A stretch of 23,341 bases of DNA from an uncultured Carnobacteriaceae bacterium (GTDB lineage: Bacteria > Bacillota > Bacilli > Lactobacillales > Aerococcaceae). Under the pieces are notes generated by a model that worked only from the letters and a program-made list of their open reading frames with translations, had not been told where the DNA came from and did not search any database. The stretch lies in the NCBI GenBank assembly GCA_938039195.1, contig CALHVK010000010.1, positions 1 through 23,341 on the forward strand. Direction: 5' to 3'. Of this stretch, positions 1 through 7,611 are shown in pieces (the stretch's first letter is position 1; every line of letters starts with the position of its first letter). Both the position numbers and the translations under genes were made by a program.

Positions 1-3
1 GCC

Positions 4-46
4 CCCTCTAAAGTAGTTTACTTTTTTAAGTGTCTACTTTAGAGGG
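4..46. repeat. 13-bp perfect inverted repeat (possible dnaN terminator)
   Basis: Arms CCCTCTAAAGTAG (4-16) and its exact reverse complement (34-46) enclose a 17-nt spacer. The spacer contains a second small hairpin, ACTT(TTTT)AAGT, at 20-31. The stem would be very stable, but no clean U-tract follows it, so it is not a textbook intrinsic terminator. Its position right after the expected end of dnaN suggests a transcript-end or RNA-stability role. This is inference from position. Confidence 0.5.
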
Positions 47-110
47 AGCATATCATTTCATTTTGAAGGCTCGAGTTTTTTATTTTTAATTCTATTTTTG
101 CTTTTGCCCG

Positions 111-132
111 AAATTCACTTATAAGTGAATTT
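111..132. repeat. Perfect 22-bp palindrome, candidate operator
   Basis: Positions 111-121 are the exact reverse complement of 122-132, with no spacer. The core is TTCACTTATAAGTGAA. Perfect spacer-less palindromes of this length usually mark dimeric protein binding or cruciform formation. It lies about 145 bp upstream of the -35 of the yaaA promoter. No regulator is identified. Confidence 0.55.
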
Positions 133-276
133 TGGACAGCACGATTTTGGGGTAATTTTTGGGTCAAAACTTTCAATTTTTGAAAAAATCCCCTTAAATT
201 TTGTTTTTTGTTTTTTTAGGCTTTTTTGTTGATTTTGACTAAAAATTGAAATAACCCCCTAAATTTTGCAATTTCT

Positions 277-305
277 TTGCGAAAAGCGTGTAAAAATTGT
301 ATAAT
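277..305 (+). promoter_or_regulatory. Sigma-A promoter of the yaaA-recF-gyrB-gyrA operon
   Basis: A -35 TTGCGA (277-282, four of six consensus bases) and a perfect -10 TATAAT (300-305) are separated by 17 bp. This is the only strong sigma-A-like promoter seen before yaaA, and it would give a leader of roughly 80 nt. Confidence 0.75.
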
Positions 306-392
306 ATTGTAGAGTTATTCTACTTAAAAATATGTGAGCATGCATGAGTTTAATGGAGTTCTCACCAATATCCATTAGAAAAGAGGAAGTTC

Positions 393-647
393 ATGACAAC
401 TATCGTATCGATCTCTGATGAGTACATTACATTAGGGCAATTTTTAAAACATATTGACGTCATTACAACGGGCGGACAAGCAAAATGGTACCTGCAAGAA
501 TATACTGTTTTTGTAGATGGAGAGTTAGAAAATCGACGTGGTAGAAAATTATATCCGAATACACGTGTCGAAATACCTGATGAAGGTATTTTTATTGTGA
601 AAGAAATGAAATCGGATGAAAATGATTTGAACACACATGACGCATGA
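393..647 (+). CDS. yaaA: S4-domain protein YaaA
   Basis: An 84-residue small S4-like RNA-binding protein of the YaaA family, which sits between dnaN and recF in most Bacillota. The S4 signature region runs about residues 11-55 (LGQFLKHIDVITTGGQAK, then VFVDGELENRRGRKL). Its cellular function is not firmly established; the S4 fold implies RNA binding, and family members are often discussed with ribosome or rRNA binding. The start at 393 is preceded by AGAGGAAG at good spacing. Its stop overlaps the recF start (ATGA at 644-647), so the two are translationally coupled. It is the first gene of the gyrase operon. Confidence 0.9.
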   Translation: MTTIVSISDEYITLGQFLKHIDVITTGGQAKWYLQEYTVFVDGELENRRGRKLYPNTRVEIPDEGIFIVKEMKSDENDLNTHDA

Positions 648-1771
648 AGCTGACTAATTTACAATTACAAAACTTTCGTAATTATGAATCTGTCCAACTA
701 GAGTTCACAGACGGTGTGCATGTTTTTATTGGTGAAAATGCACAAGGGAAAACCAACCTGATGGAGTCGATTTATGCCTTGGCGATGACAAAGAGCCATC
801 GCACTACAAACGACAAAGAACTGATTGGATGGAAAAAAGAGTTTGCGACGATTAAAGGGACCGTTGAAAAAACAGCGACAAAGACGAATTTAGAATTGCA
901 ATTTTCTAAAAAAGGAAAAATCGCGAAAGTGAATTATTTGGAGCAAAAACGACTGAGTTCCTACCTTGGAAACTTGAATGTCATTCTATTTGCCCCAGAG
1001 AACCTCACGCTTGTCAAAGGGTCTCCGCAAAACAGACGTAAATTCGTGGATATGGAACTTGGACAAATGAGTTCCCTCTACCTCTATGATTTAGTGGAAT
1101 ATAATCGCGTCTTAAAACAACGGAATACGTATTTGAAGCAGCTAGCGATTAAGAAAAAGCAGCCGGACGAATACTTAGAGGTTTTAAGCGAGATGTTAAG
1201 CGAGTTAGCAAGTAAAATCGTCTTTCATCGTCTCGATTTTATGAAGCAATTGGAGGCTTTAGCCATTCCGATTCATGACCAGTTATCGCTTGGTCGTGAG
1301 AAATTCTCGGTTTCGTATCAAGCAACGATTCCGTTGGAGGATGGGTTAACCCCTTCGCAAATGAAAGAAATCTATATCGATCAATTCAAGAAGAATCAAA
1401 CTCGTGAGGCGGATCAAGCCACAACGCTGATTGGACCGCACCGTGACGATTTGATTTTTTATTTGAATGAGATTCCGGTTCAAACGTACGGTTCGCAAGG
1501 GCAGCAACGTTCGACCGTTCTCAGTTTAAAGCTTGCGGAAATCGAATTGATGAAATTATCGACGGGTGAGTATCCTCTTCTATTATTAGATGACGTATTG
1601 TCCGAACTCGATGATGATAGACAAACCCATCTAATTAAGGCCATTGAAAATAAAGTGCAAACCTTTATTACCACAACAAGCCTAGATGGGATTAAGCAAC
1701 AATTTATTAATGAACCAGTCGTAATACCGATTGAAAAAGGAACTATTTTAAAAACGGAGAGTGAGAATTAG
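644..1771 (+). CDS. recF: DNA replication and repair protein RecF
   Basis: RecF is an SMC-like ATPase that works with RecO and RecR to load RecA onto gapped single-stranded DNA at stalled forks. The 375-residue length is typical. Visible motifs are the Walker A GENAQGKTN (residues 30-38), the ABC-type signature YGSQGQQRS (from residue 282), and the Walker B LLLLDDVLSELD with acidic pair D316-D317. The start overlaps the end of yaaA by 4 nt. The gene ends 3 nt before the gyrB ATG, so recF and gyrB are also tightly linked. All motifs are intact. Confidence 0.97.
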   Translation: MKLTNLQLQNFRNYESVQLEFTDGVHVFIGENAQGKTNLMESIYALAMTKSHRTTNDKELIGWKKEFATIKGTVEKTATKTNLELQFSKKGKIAKVNYLEQKRLSSYLGNLNVILFAPENLTLVKGSPQNRRKFVDMELGQMSSLYLYDLVEYNRVLKQRNTYLKQLAIKKKQPDEYLEVLSEMLSELASKIVFHRLDFMKQLEALAIPIHDQLSLGREKFSVSYQATIPLEDGLTPSQMKEIYIDQFKKNQTREADQATTLIGPHRDDLIFYLNEIPVQTYGSQGQQRSTVLSLKLAEIELMKLSTGEYPLLLLDDVLSELDDDRQTHLIKAIENKVQTFITTTSLDGIKQQFINEPVVIPIEKGTILKTESEN

Positions 1772-1774
1772 CAT

Positions 1775-3712
1775 ATGACAGAAGAAAACAAAGCTGAATT
1801 AGCTGCGCAATATGATGCCAGTCAGATTCAAGTATTAGAAGGACTCGAAGCTGTTCGTAAACGTCCTGGGATGTATATTGGTTCAACAAGTAGTGCTGGG
1901 TTGCACCACCTTGTTTGGGAAATCGTGGATAACTCAATCGACGAAGCGTTGGCTGGGTTTGCGACACATATCGAAATCGAAATCACGAAAGAAAACCATA
2001 TTCGCGTAACCGATGATGGTCGTGGGATTCCGGTCGATATTCAAGAAAAAACAGGTCGTCCTGCAGTAGAAACTGTATTTACAGTGCTTCACGCCGGTGG
2101 TAAATTCGGCGGCGGAGGCTATAAAGTTTCTGGGGGTCTTCACGGGGTTGGGGCTTCTGTTGTAAATGCTCTTTCAACAGAATTAACCGTTCAAGTATTT
2201 AAAGATGGCAACATTTACGAGCAATCTTATAGCCGTGGTGCCGTATTAGAAGATTTAAAAATTATTGGGAAAACAGATAAACACGGTACAAGCGTTTATT
2301 TCGTACCAGACCCAGAAATCTTCCAAGAAACAACCGTCTTTGATTTTGATAAATTAGCCAACCGTGTGCGTGAATTAGCGTTCTTGAACAAAGGATTAAA
2401 ATTAACGATTACGGATTTCCGTCCAGAAGAACCTGTTAAAAAATCGTTCTGCTACGAAGGCGGGATTAAGAGCTATGTAGAACACCTGAATAAATCAAAA
2501 CAAGTGTTATTCGAAGAGCCAATTTATGTAGAAGGCGAACAAGATGGCATTCAAGTAGAAGTAGCGATGCAATACACTACTGGCTACCATACAAACCTTC
2601 TCAGCTTCACGAATAATATCCACACTTATGAAGGTGGTACTCACGAATCAGGGATGAAGACGGCCTTAACACGTGTGATTAATGATTACGCGCGTCGTCA
2701 AAAATTGATGAAAGAAAACGAAGAAAAACTAAGCGGTGAAGATGTCCGTGAAGGGTTAACAGCCGTTATTTCGATCAAACACCCTGATCCACAGTTCGAA
2801 GGACAAACAAAAACGAAATTAGGAAACTCTGAAGCACGTACGATTACAGACCGTCTGTTTGCGACGCACTTCGATAAATTCTTAATGGAAAACCCTCAAG
2901 TCGCACGTAAGATTGTCGAAAAAGGGATTTTAGCTTCGAAAGCACGTCTTGCTGCAAAACGTGCCCGTGAAGTAACTCGTAAGAAATCTGGTTTAGAAAT
3001 TTCAAACTTACCAGGGAAATTAGCAGACTGCTCAAGCAATGACCCAACGATTTCTGAATTATTCATCGTCGAAGGGGACTCTGCGGGTGGTTCAGCAAAA
3101 CAAGGACGTTCACGTCATTTCCAAGCGATTTTACCAATCCGCGGGAAAATCTTGAACGTTGAAAAAGCAACACTCGATAAAATTTTAGCCAACGAAGAAA
3201 TTCGTTCGCTCTTTACAGCGATGGGAACTGGTTTTGGTGGAGATTTTGACTTATCGAAAGCTCGTTACCAAAAATTAGTCATCATGACCGATGCCGATGT
3301 CGATGGAAGTCACATCCGTACATTGCTCATTACTCTTTTCTATCGTTATATGCGCCCTGCAGTGGAAGCTGGATATATTTACATCGCGCAACCACCTCTT
3401 TACAAATTGAAACAAGGGAAAAATGAATACTACATTCAAAATGATGAAGAGTTAGAAGCGAAACTAAAAGAATTACCAGCACATCCAAAACCACAATTAT
3501 CACGATACAAAGGTCTTGGGGAAATGGATGCGGAACAATTATGGGAAACAACCATGAACCCTGAAAACCGTTCAATGTTACAAGTAACTGTGGAAGATGC
3601 TGCAGAAGCGGATCAAATTTTAGATATCTTGATGGGCGACCGTGTAGAACCACGTCGTGAATTCATTGAAAGCAATGCGAAATACATCAATATGGAAGAT
3701 TTAGATATCTAA
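1775..3712 (+). CDS. gyrB: DNA gyrase subunit B
   Basis: The ATPase subunit of gyrase, the type IIA topoisomerase that introduces negative supercoils. At 645 residues it has the usual Gram-positive length, without the extra insert of enterobacterial GyrB. The GHKL ATP-binding region carries VRKRPGMYIG and EIVDNSIDEALAG, followed by GxxGxG-type glycine loops. The TOPRIM domain has EGDSAGG starting at E433 and the metal-binding D506-x-D508-x-D510. The C-terminal GyrA-binding tail (QLWETTMNPENR) is present. The likely ribosome site, GGAGAGTGAG at 1756-1765, lies within the end of recF at slightly long spacing. Confidence 0.98.
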   Translation: MTEENKAELAAQYDASQIQVLEGLEAVRKRPGMYIGSTSSAGLHHLVWEIVDNSIDEALAGFATHIEIEITKENHIRVTDDGRGIPVDIQEKTGRPAVETVFTVLHAGGKFGGGGYKVSGGLHGVGASVVNALSTELTVQVFKDGNIYEQSYSRGAVLEDLKIIGKTDKHGTSVYFVPDPEIFQETTVFDFDKLANRVRELAFLNKGLKLTITDFRPEEPVKKSFCYEGGIKSYVEHLNKSKQVLFEEPIYVEGEQDGIQVEVAMQYTTGYHTNLLSFTNNIHTYEGGTHESGMKTALTRVINDYARRQKLMKENEEKLSGEDVREGLTAVISIKHPDPQFEGQTKTKLGNSEARTITDRLFATHFDKFLMENPQVARKIVEKGILASKARLAAKRAREVTRKKSGLEISNLPGKLADCSSNDPTISELFIVEGDSAGGSAKQGRSRHFQAILPIRGKILNVEKATLDKILANEEIRSLFTAMGTGFGGDFDLSKARYQKLVIMTDADVDGSHIRTLLITLFYRYMRPAVEAGYIYIAQPPLYKLKQGKNEYYIQNDEELEAKLKELPAHPKPQLSRYKGLGEMDAEQLWETTMNPENRSMLQVTVEDAAEADQILDILMGDRVEPRREFIESNAKYINMEDLDI

Positions 3713-3757
3713 TCCAGTAATCGAATTTGAAGAGAAGAATAGAAAAGGAGACGAATT

Positions 3758-6334
3758 ATGTCTGAAGAAGTGAAACACTTTGAAGAAACTTTTGAATCAA
3801 CTGATTTAGTACAAACGATGCGTAAATCATTTCTAGAGTATTCGATGAGTGTTATTGTATCGCGTGCCCTACCAGATGTGCGCGATGGATTAAAACCAGT
3901 ACACCGTCGTATTTTATATGGAATGAGTGAACTTGGAGTGACACCGGACAAACCGCATAAAAAATCTGCGCGTATTGTCGGGGACGTAATGGGTAAATAT
4001 CACCCACACGGTGACTCTGCAATTTACGATGCCATGGTTCGTATGGCACAAGATTTCTCATACCGTTACCCATTAATCGATGGTCACGGTAACTTTGGTT
4101 CTGTCGATGGAGACGGAGCTGCTGCGATGCGTTATACAGAGGCTCGTATGAGTAAAATTGCTCTTGAAATGCTTCGCGATATTAACAAAGATACGATTAA
4201 TTTCCGTGATAACTACGATTCAACAGAACGTGAACCGGAAGTATTACCAGCACGTATTCCAAACTTATTAGTCAACGGTGCAACAGGGATTGCCGTAGGG
4301 ATGGCAACGAATATTCCACCACATAACTTAGCGGAAGTCATCTCTGCTCTTCACTTATTAATGAAGAACCCTGATGTGACCACTACTGAATTGATGGAAG
4401 CTCTCCCTGGACCTGACTTCCCAACTGGAGGAATTGTCTTAGGTAAATCTGGAATTCGTCGTGCGTACGAAACAGGACGCGGATCAATTACGGTTCGTGG
4501 ACGCGTACAAATCGAAGAATTGAAAAACGGAAAAGAACGCATCATCATCACTGAATTACCATATATGGTAAATAAAGCGCGTTTAGTAGAACGTATCGCA
4601 CAATTACACCACGAGAAGAAAATCGAAGGAATTACTTACTTAAACGATGAATCTGACCGTGTGGGAATGCGTGTCGTGATTGAAGTGCGTCGTGATGTTT
4701 CCGCATCCGTTGTATTAAATAATTTATACAAATTAACACCATTACAATCAAACTTCGGATTCAATATGCTTGCGATTGTAAATCAAGAGCCAAAAGTATT
4801 GAGCTTAAAAGAAATTTTACGCCACTACTTAGATCACCAAGAAGAAGTGGTTCGTCGTCGTAGCTTATTCGATAAGAAAAAAGCTGAAGACCGCGCTCAC
4901 ATCTTAGAAGGGTTACAAATCGCTTTAGACCATATCGATGCGATTGTGGCCATCTTAAGAAGTTCAGCAAGTGGAGATATCGCTAAAGACCGCTTCATGA
5001 ATGAATACGGCTTAAGTGATAAACAAGCACAAGCGATTCTTGATATGCGTATGGTTCGTTTAACAGGATTAGAACGCGAGAAAATCGATGCAGAATACAA
5101 CGAATTACAAGCAACCATCCAATACTTAGAAAAAGTATTAGCGAGCGAAGAACTTCGTTACGAAATCATCGAACAAGAGCTTCTTGAAATCCAACAACGT
5201 TTCGACAATCCTCGTCGTACAGAATTATTAGTCGGAGAAGCATTAAGCCTTGAAGATGAAGATTTAATCGAACAAGAAGATGTCGTGATTACATTAACGA
5301 AGAATGGATATATCAAACGTCTTGCCAACACTGAATTCAAGGCACAACGCCGTGGAGGACGTGGGGTTCAAGGAATGAGCGTCCATGATGATGACTACGT
5401 GGAAAACATGATTTCATGTTCAACACACGATTCACTCCTCTTCTTTACGAATACAGGGAAAGTTTACCAAGCAAAAGGGTATGAAATTCCTGAATATAGC
5501 CGTACTGCAAAAGGATTACCAGTCATCAACTTATTAAACATTGATTCGGCTGAGAAAATTCAAGCGATTATCAGTGTTCCAGAATTAGATGAATCAGAAC
5601 GTTACTTGTTCTTCACAACATTACGTGGAACCGTCAAACGTGTTCGTCTATCAGAATTCAAGAATATCCGTACAAATGGTCTACGTGCCATCCAATTACG
5701 CGAAGATGATGAACTCATCCGTGTAGTAGTGACAAGCGGAAATGATGGTATCATCCTCGGAACGTATCATGGTAATGCTGTAAGCTTCCATGAAGATAAA
5801 GTTCGTGCGATGGGTCGTACCGCTTCAGGTGTACGTGGGGTTTCTCTACGTGACGGCGACTATGTTATCGGAATGGATATTTTAACGCCAGACCGTGAAG
5901 TATTAGTGGTCAGCGAGAAAGGGTACGGAAAACGTACAGCAGCTTCTGAATACGCATTGAAAGGCCGTGGCGTGAAAGGGGTTCGTACACTTCGTATTAC
6001 CGAGAAAAATGGACCACTTGTCTGCCTACGTACGGTAACTGGAGACGAAGACTTACTCATCATGACGAATAAAGGGGTTATCATCAGATTCCATGCCGAA
6101 GACGTGTCTCAAACAGGCCGTGGCGCACTTGGAGTTCGTATGATGCGTCTTGATCAAGATGCGATTGTAAGTTCATTAGCGATTGTAGACCGCGAAGAAG
6201 AAACAGAAGATGTGACTGAGGCAACTGCTGAAACAGTAGCAACAGAAACACCAACGGCATCTCTTTCAGATGAAGCCATCAAAGGCAATATGAAAGACTT
6301 TGCGCAACAATTAGTTGACGAAGAAAACGAATAA
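3758..6334 (+). CDS. gyrA: DNA gyrase subunit A
   Basis: The DNA breakage-reunion subunit of gyrase, 858 residues. The catalytic tyrosine is Y126 in AAMRYTEAR. The quinolone-resistance region reads HPHGDSAIYD, keeping the serine (S87) and acidic residue (D91) equivalent to E. coli S83 and D87, so no common resistance substitution is seen. The C-terminal beta-pinwheel carries an intact GyrA box QRRGGRG at residues 530-536, as expected for a supercoiling enzyme rather than ParC. The C-terminus is acidic and rich in Thr/Ala/Glu. It follows gyrB by 45 nt with an AAAGGAG ribosome site and ends the operon at a strong terminator. Confidence 0.98.
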   Translation: MSEEVKHFEETFESTDLVQTMRKSFLEYSMSVIVSRALPDVRDGLKPVHRRILYGMSELGVTPDKPHKKSARIVGDVMGKYHPHGDSAIYDAMVRMAQDFSYRYPLIDGHGNFGSVDGDGAAAMRYTEARMSKIALEMLRDINKDTINFRDNYDSTEREPEVLPARIPNLLVNGATGIAVGMATNIPPHNLAEVISALHLLMKNPDVTTTELMEALPGPDFPTGGIVLGKSGIRRAYETGRGSITVRGRVQIEELKNGKERIIITELPYMVNKARLVERIAQLHHEKKIEGITYLNDESDRVGMRVVIEVRRDVSASVVLNNLYKLTPLQSNFGFNMLAIVNQEPKVLSLKEILRHYLDHQEEVVRRRSLFDKKKAEDRAHILEGLQIALDHIDAIVAILRSSASGDIAKDRFMNEYGLSDKQAQAILDMRMVRLTGLEREKIDAEYNELQATIQYLEKVLASEELRYEIIEQELLEIQQRFDNPRRTELLVGEALSLEDEDLIEQEDVVITLTKNGYIKRLANTEFKAQRRGGRGVQGMSVHDDDYVENMISCSTHDSLLFFTNTGKVYQAKGYEIPEYSRTAKGLPVINLLNIDSAEKIQAIISVPELDESERYLFFTTLRGTVKRVRLSEFKNIRTNGLRAIQLREDDELIRVVVTSGNDGIILGTYHGNAVSFHEDKVRAMGRTASGVRGVSLRDGDYVIGMDILTPDREVLVVSEKGYGKRTAASEYALKGRGVKGVRTLRITEKNGPLVCLRTVTGDEDLLIMTNKGVIIRFHAEDVSQTGRGALGVRMMRLDQDAIVSSLAIVDREEETEDVTEATAETVATETPTASLSDEAIKGNMKDFAQQLVDEENE

Positions 6335-6343
6335 TCAGTAAGC

Positions 6344-6370
6344 AAAAAGCCATCAAATGATGGCTTTTTT
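6344..6370 (+). terminator. Intrinsic terminator after gyrA
   Basis: AAAAAGCCATCA (6344-6355) pairs perfectly with TGATGGCTTTTT (6358-6369) across a 2-nt loop. It is GC-containing at the top and ends in a T-run. It starts 10 nt after the gyrA stop codon and is A-rich on its upstream side. Confidence 0.9.
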
Positions 6371-6537
6371 GTTTACTCATTTATATCTTAATTTTGTTAA
6401 AAAGAGTCATAAAAGCACTCATTAAGATTACGAAGAATCATACGGATTCTATAATAGTGGTAATGGGGGATGGCATTAAATGCGAATTAGAGGGAGTTAG
6501 GAATTTATTTTTAACTAAAAAAACTTATAGAGTTAGA

Positions 6538-6600
6538 CGCAGTAGCTGATTGGATTAAGCTTCATCACTTGTGATTTGCTTAATCCTAATCAGCTTTGCG
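6538..6600. repeat. Central hairpin A of the nested palindrome
   Basis: AGCTGATT (6544-6551) and GGATTAAGC (6552-6560) pair with GCTTAATCC (6578-6586) and AATCAGCT (6588-6595), with one bulged T at 6587. The top has ATCAC/GTGAT (6564-6568 and 6571-6575), and the base has CGCA/TGCG (6538-6541 and 6597-6600). This gives about 26 pairs in 63 nt. No T-run follows, so it is not terminator-like. Confidence 0.75.
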
Positions 6601-6603
6601 GGG

Positions 6604-6662
6604 GTAAGACTACAAAGCAAAAAGGATTCACACTGTGAATCCTTTTTTATCTTTGGTCTTAC
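6604..6662. repeat. Central hairpin B of the nested palindrome, terminator-like
   Basis: A three-tier stem: GTAAGAC/GTCTTAC (6604-6610 and 6656-6662), CAAAG/CTTTG (6613-6617 and 6651-6655), and a 13-bp perfect top AAAAAGGATTCAC/GTGAATCCTTTTT (6619-6631 and 6635-6647) around an ACT loop. The top followed by a six-T run would work as an intrinsic terminator in either direction if it is transcribed. Confidence 0.7.
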
Positions 6663-6775
6663 TCCCTCTTTGAGGCTTTAAAGGTGAGAGACCCTAGGCT
6701 CGAACCGGTGCCCTATTACCACTATTATGAAGATATCCGTAAGGATTCGTAGTAATCGAATGTAAAGCTTTTTAG

Positions 6776-6815
6776 CAAAAAAATACTCTTTTTACGCAAA
6801 AAAGTACTATTTTTT
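6776..6815. repeat. Two 21-bp-phased A-tract/TACT repeats upstream of the exporter promoter
   Basis: CAAAAAAATACTCTTTTT (from 6776) and CAAAAAAGTACTATTTTTT (from 6797) are near-identical units exactly 21 bp apart, about two helical turns. They end just upstream of the extended -10 of the exporter genes. Such phased A-tracts bend DNA and can act as an UP-type element; the repeated core could also be an operator. The first unit overlaps the right edge of the palindrome. Confidence 0.5.
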
Positions 6816-6826
6816 AGAATTTTTAG

Positions 6827-6835
6827 TGGTACAAT
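6827..6835 (+). promoter_or_regulatory. Extended -10 promoter of the ABC exporter
   Basis: TGGTACAAT is an extended -10 (TG, one base, TACAAT), 33 nt before the ATG. No good -35 is visible 16-18 bp upstream, where the sequence is the T-rich part of the A-tract repeats. Extended -10 promoters can work without a -35. Confidence 0.6.
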
Positions 6836-6867
6836 AAGGATGGAATAATCCATAAGGAGGAATAAAT

Positions 6868-7611
6868 ATGATTGAATTTCGTAATGTATCAAAAGTATAT
6901 GATCAAACCGTCGCTTTAGATGGACTTAACTTAACAATTGAAAGTGGAAAAATTATTGGATTAATCGGACATAACGGGGCTGGTAAATCAACCACGATTA
7001 AATCACTCGTGAGCGTCATTCATCCAACAAGCGGAGAAATTATTGTGGATGGACAAGAATTGTCATCTAATCGTCTAGCCATTAAAGAAAAAATTGGGTA
7101 TGTGGCTGATAGTCCAGACCTATTCCTACGCTTAACAGCGAATGAATTTTGGGAATTAGTCGCTTCTTCTTATGGCATGACTCTAGACGAAGTAGAAAGC
7201 CGTCTTGCTTATTTACTAGAATTATTTGATTTCGAAGGACATCGCTATGAAGTCATTGATTCGTTCTCACACGGGATGCGTCAAAAGGTATTCGTTATCG
7301 GCGCGCTTTTATCAGATCCTGAAATTTGGGTACTCGATGAACCAATGACAGGTCTTGACCCACAAGCTTCTTATGACTTGAAGAAATTAATGCGCGAACA
7401 TGCCGATAAAGGCAATACCGTTCTCTTCTCGACACACGTTTTAGAAGTAGCAGAACAACTTTGCGATAAGATTGCCATTTTGAAAAAAGGAAAACTACTC
7501 TTCTACGGTACGATTCAAGAGTTGAAAGGCCAACAACCAGAAAGCACGCTTGAAGAAATCTACTTATCACTAGCCGGTAGACAAGAAGGAGTGGATTCAC
7601 ATGCGGTTTAA
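6868..7611 (+). CDS. ABC transporter ATP-binding protein
   Basis: The nucleotide-binding subunit of an ABC exporter, 247 residues. Motifs in order: Walker A GHNGAGKST (34-42), a divergent signature SHGMRQK (134-140) in place of LSGGQ, Walker B IWVLDEP (D157, E158), D-loop MTGLDP, and switch histidine in FSTHVLEVAEQ. The SxGMxQK-type signature is typical of ATPases paired with ABC-2 or EcsAB-like exporters. AAGGAGG is placed 7 nt before the start. The 3' end overlaps the permease gene by 11 nt, so the two form one transporter. The substrate cannot be told from sequence. No regulator or sensor kinase gene of the bacitracin-exporter kind is next to it. Confidence 0.93.
   Translation: MIEFRNVSKVYDQTVALDGLNLTIESGKIIGLIGHNGAGKSTTIKSLVSVIHPTSGEIIVDGQELSSNRLAIKEKIGYVADSPDLFLRLTANEFWELVASSYGMTLDEVESRLAYLLELFDFEGHRYEVIDSFSHGMRQKVFVIGALLSDPEIWVLDEPMTGLDPQASYDLKKLMREHADKGNTVLFSTHVLEVAEQLCDKIAILKKGKLLFYGTIQELKGQQPESTLEEIYLSLAGRQEGVDSHAV

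Larger units (their letters stand above)
1..392. other. AT-rich intergenic region upstream of yaaA
   Basis: No credible gene lies here. By gene order it should be the dnaN-yaaA gap, although dnaN itself is outside the window. The stretch is strongly AT-rich with long T-runs. It holds a 13-bp hairpin at 4-46, a perfect 22-bp palindrome at 111-132, and a GGGG/CCCC-based imperfect hairpin at 149-193 followed by T-rich sequence. It also holds a 14-bp direct repeat with one mismatch (190-203 and 255-268), a promoter at 277-305, and a small inverted repeat GTAGA/TCTAC at 309-323 near the expected transcript start. I saw no good DnaA box. Confidence 0.7.
6396..6795. repeat. About 400-bp nested imperfect palindrome (MITE-like element or structured RNA)
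   Basis: The two ends pair with each other in colinear blocks. Working inwards these are 6396-6407 with 6785-6795 (one bulge), 6411-6416 with 6767-6772, 6420-6423 with 6759-6762, 6426-6431 with 6752-6757, and 6435-6439 with 6744-6748. Next come 6441-6447 with 6735-6741, a 14-bp perfect block ATAATAGTGGTAAT (6451-6464) with 6715-6728 extended to 6468/6711, and 6490-6497 with 6661-6668. Two strong hairpins fill the middle (6538-6600 and 6604-6662). There is no ORF. Known things with this shape are miniature inverted-repeat transposable elements and long structured RNAs; the sequence alone does not decide between them. Confidence 0.6.
6335..6867. other. 533-bp gyrA-ABC exporter intergenic region
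   Basis: Holds the gyrA terminator, then the large nested palindrome (about 6396-6795), then two A-tract repeats and the exporter promoter. I found no plausible protein-coding gene on either strand. The sequence 6690-6712, read on the minus strand, contains a tRNA T-loop-like string (GGTTCGAGCC), but no tRNA can be folded around it. Confidence 0.7.

Noticed and set aside
2617..2625. DnaA-box-like ATATCCACA inside gyrB
   Set aside because: A single site with one mismatch within conserved coding sequence; no cluster, so chance is the simpler explanation.
4013..4033. Possible fluoroquinolone-resistance change in gyrA
   Set aside because: The codons for the key Ser and Asp (S87 and D91 here) encode the usual susceptible-type residues.
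6690..6712. A tRNA gene on the minus strand
   Set aside because: Only a T-loop-like string is visible; no acceptor, D or anticodon arms can be placed around it.
6396..6795. Retron-type msr/msd RNA for the nested palindrome
   Set aside because: The shape is superficially similar, but no reverse transcriptase gene is present nearby and the arms do not show the usual retron layout.
7295..7600. A 101-codon minus-strand open frame opposite the ABC ATPase gene
   Set aside because: Antisense to a gene with intact ATPase motifs; no independent support.
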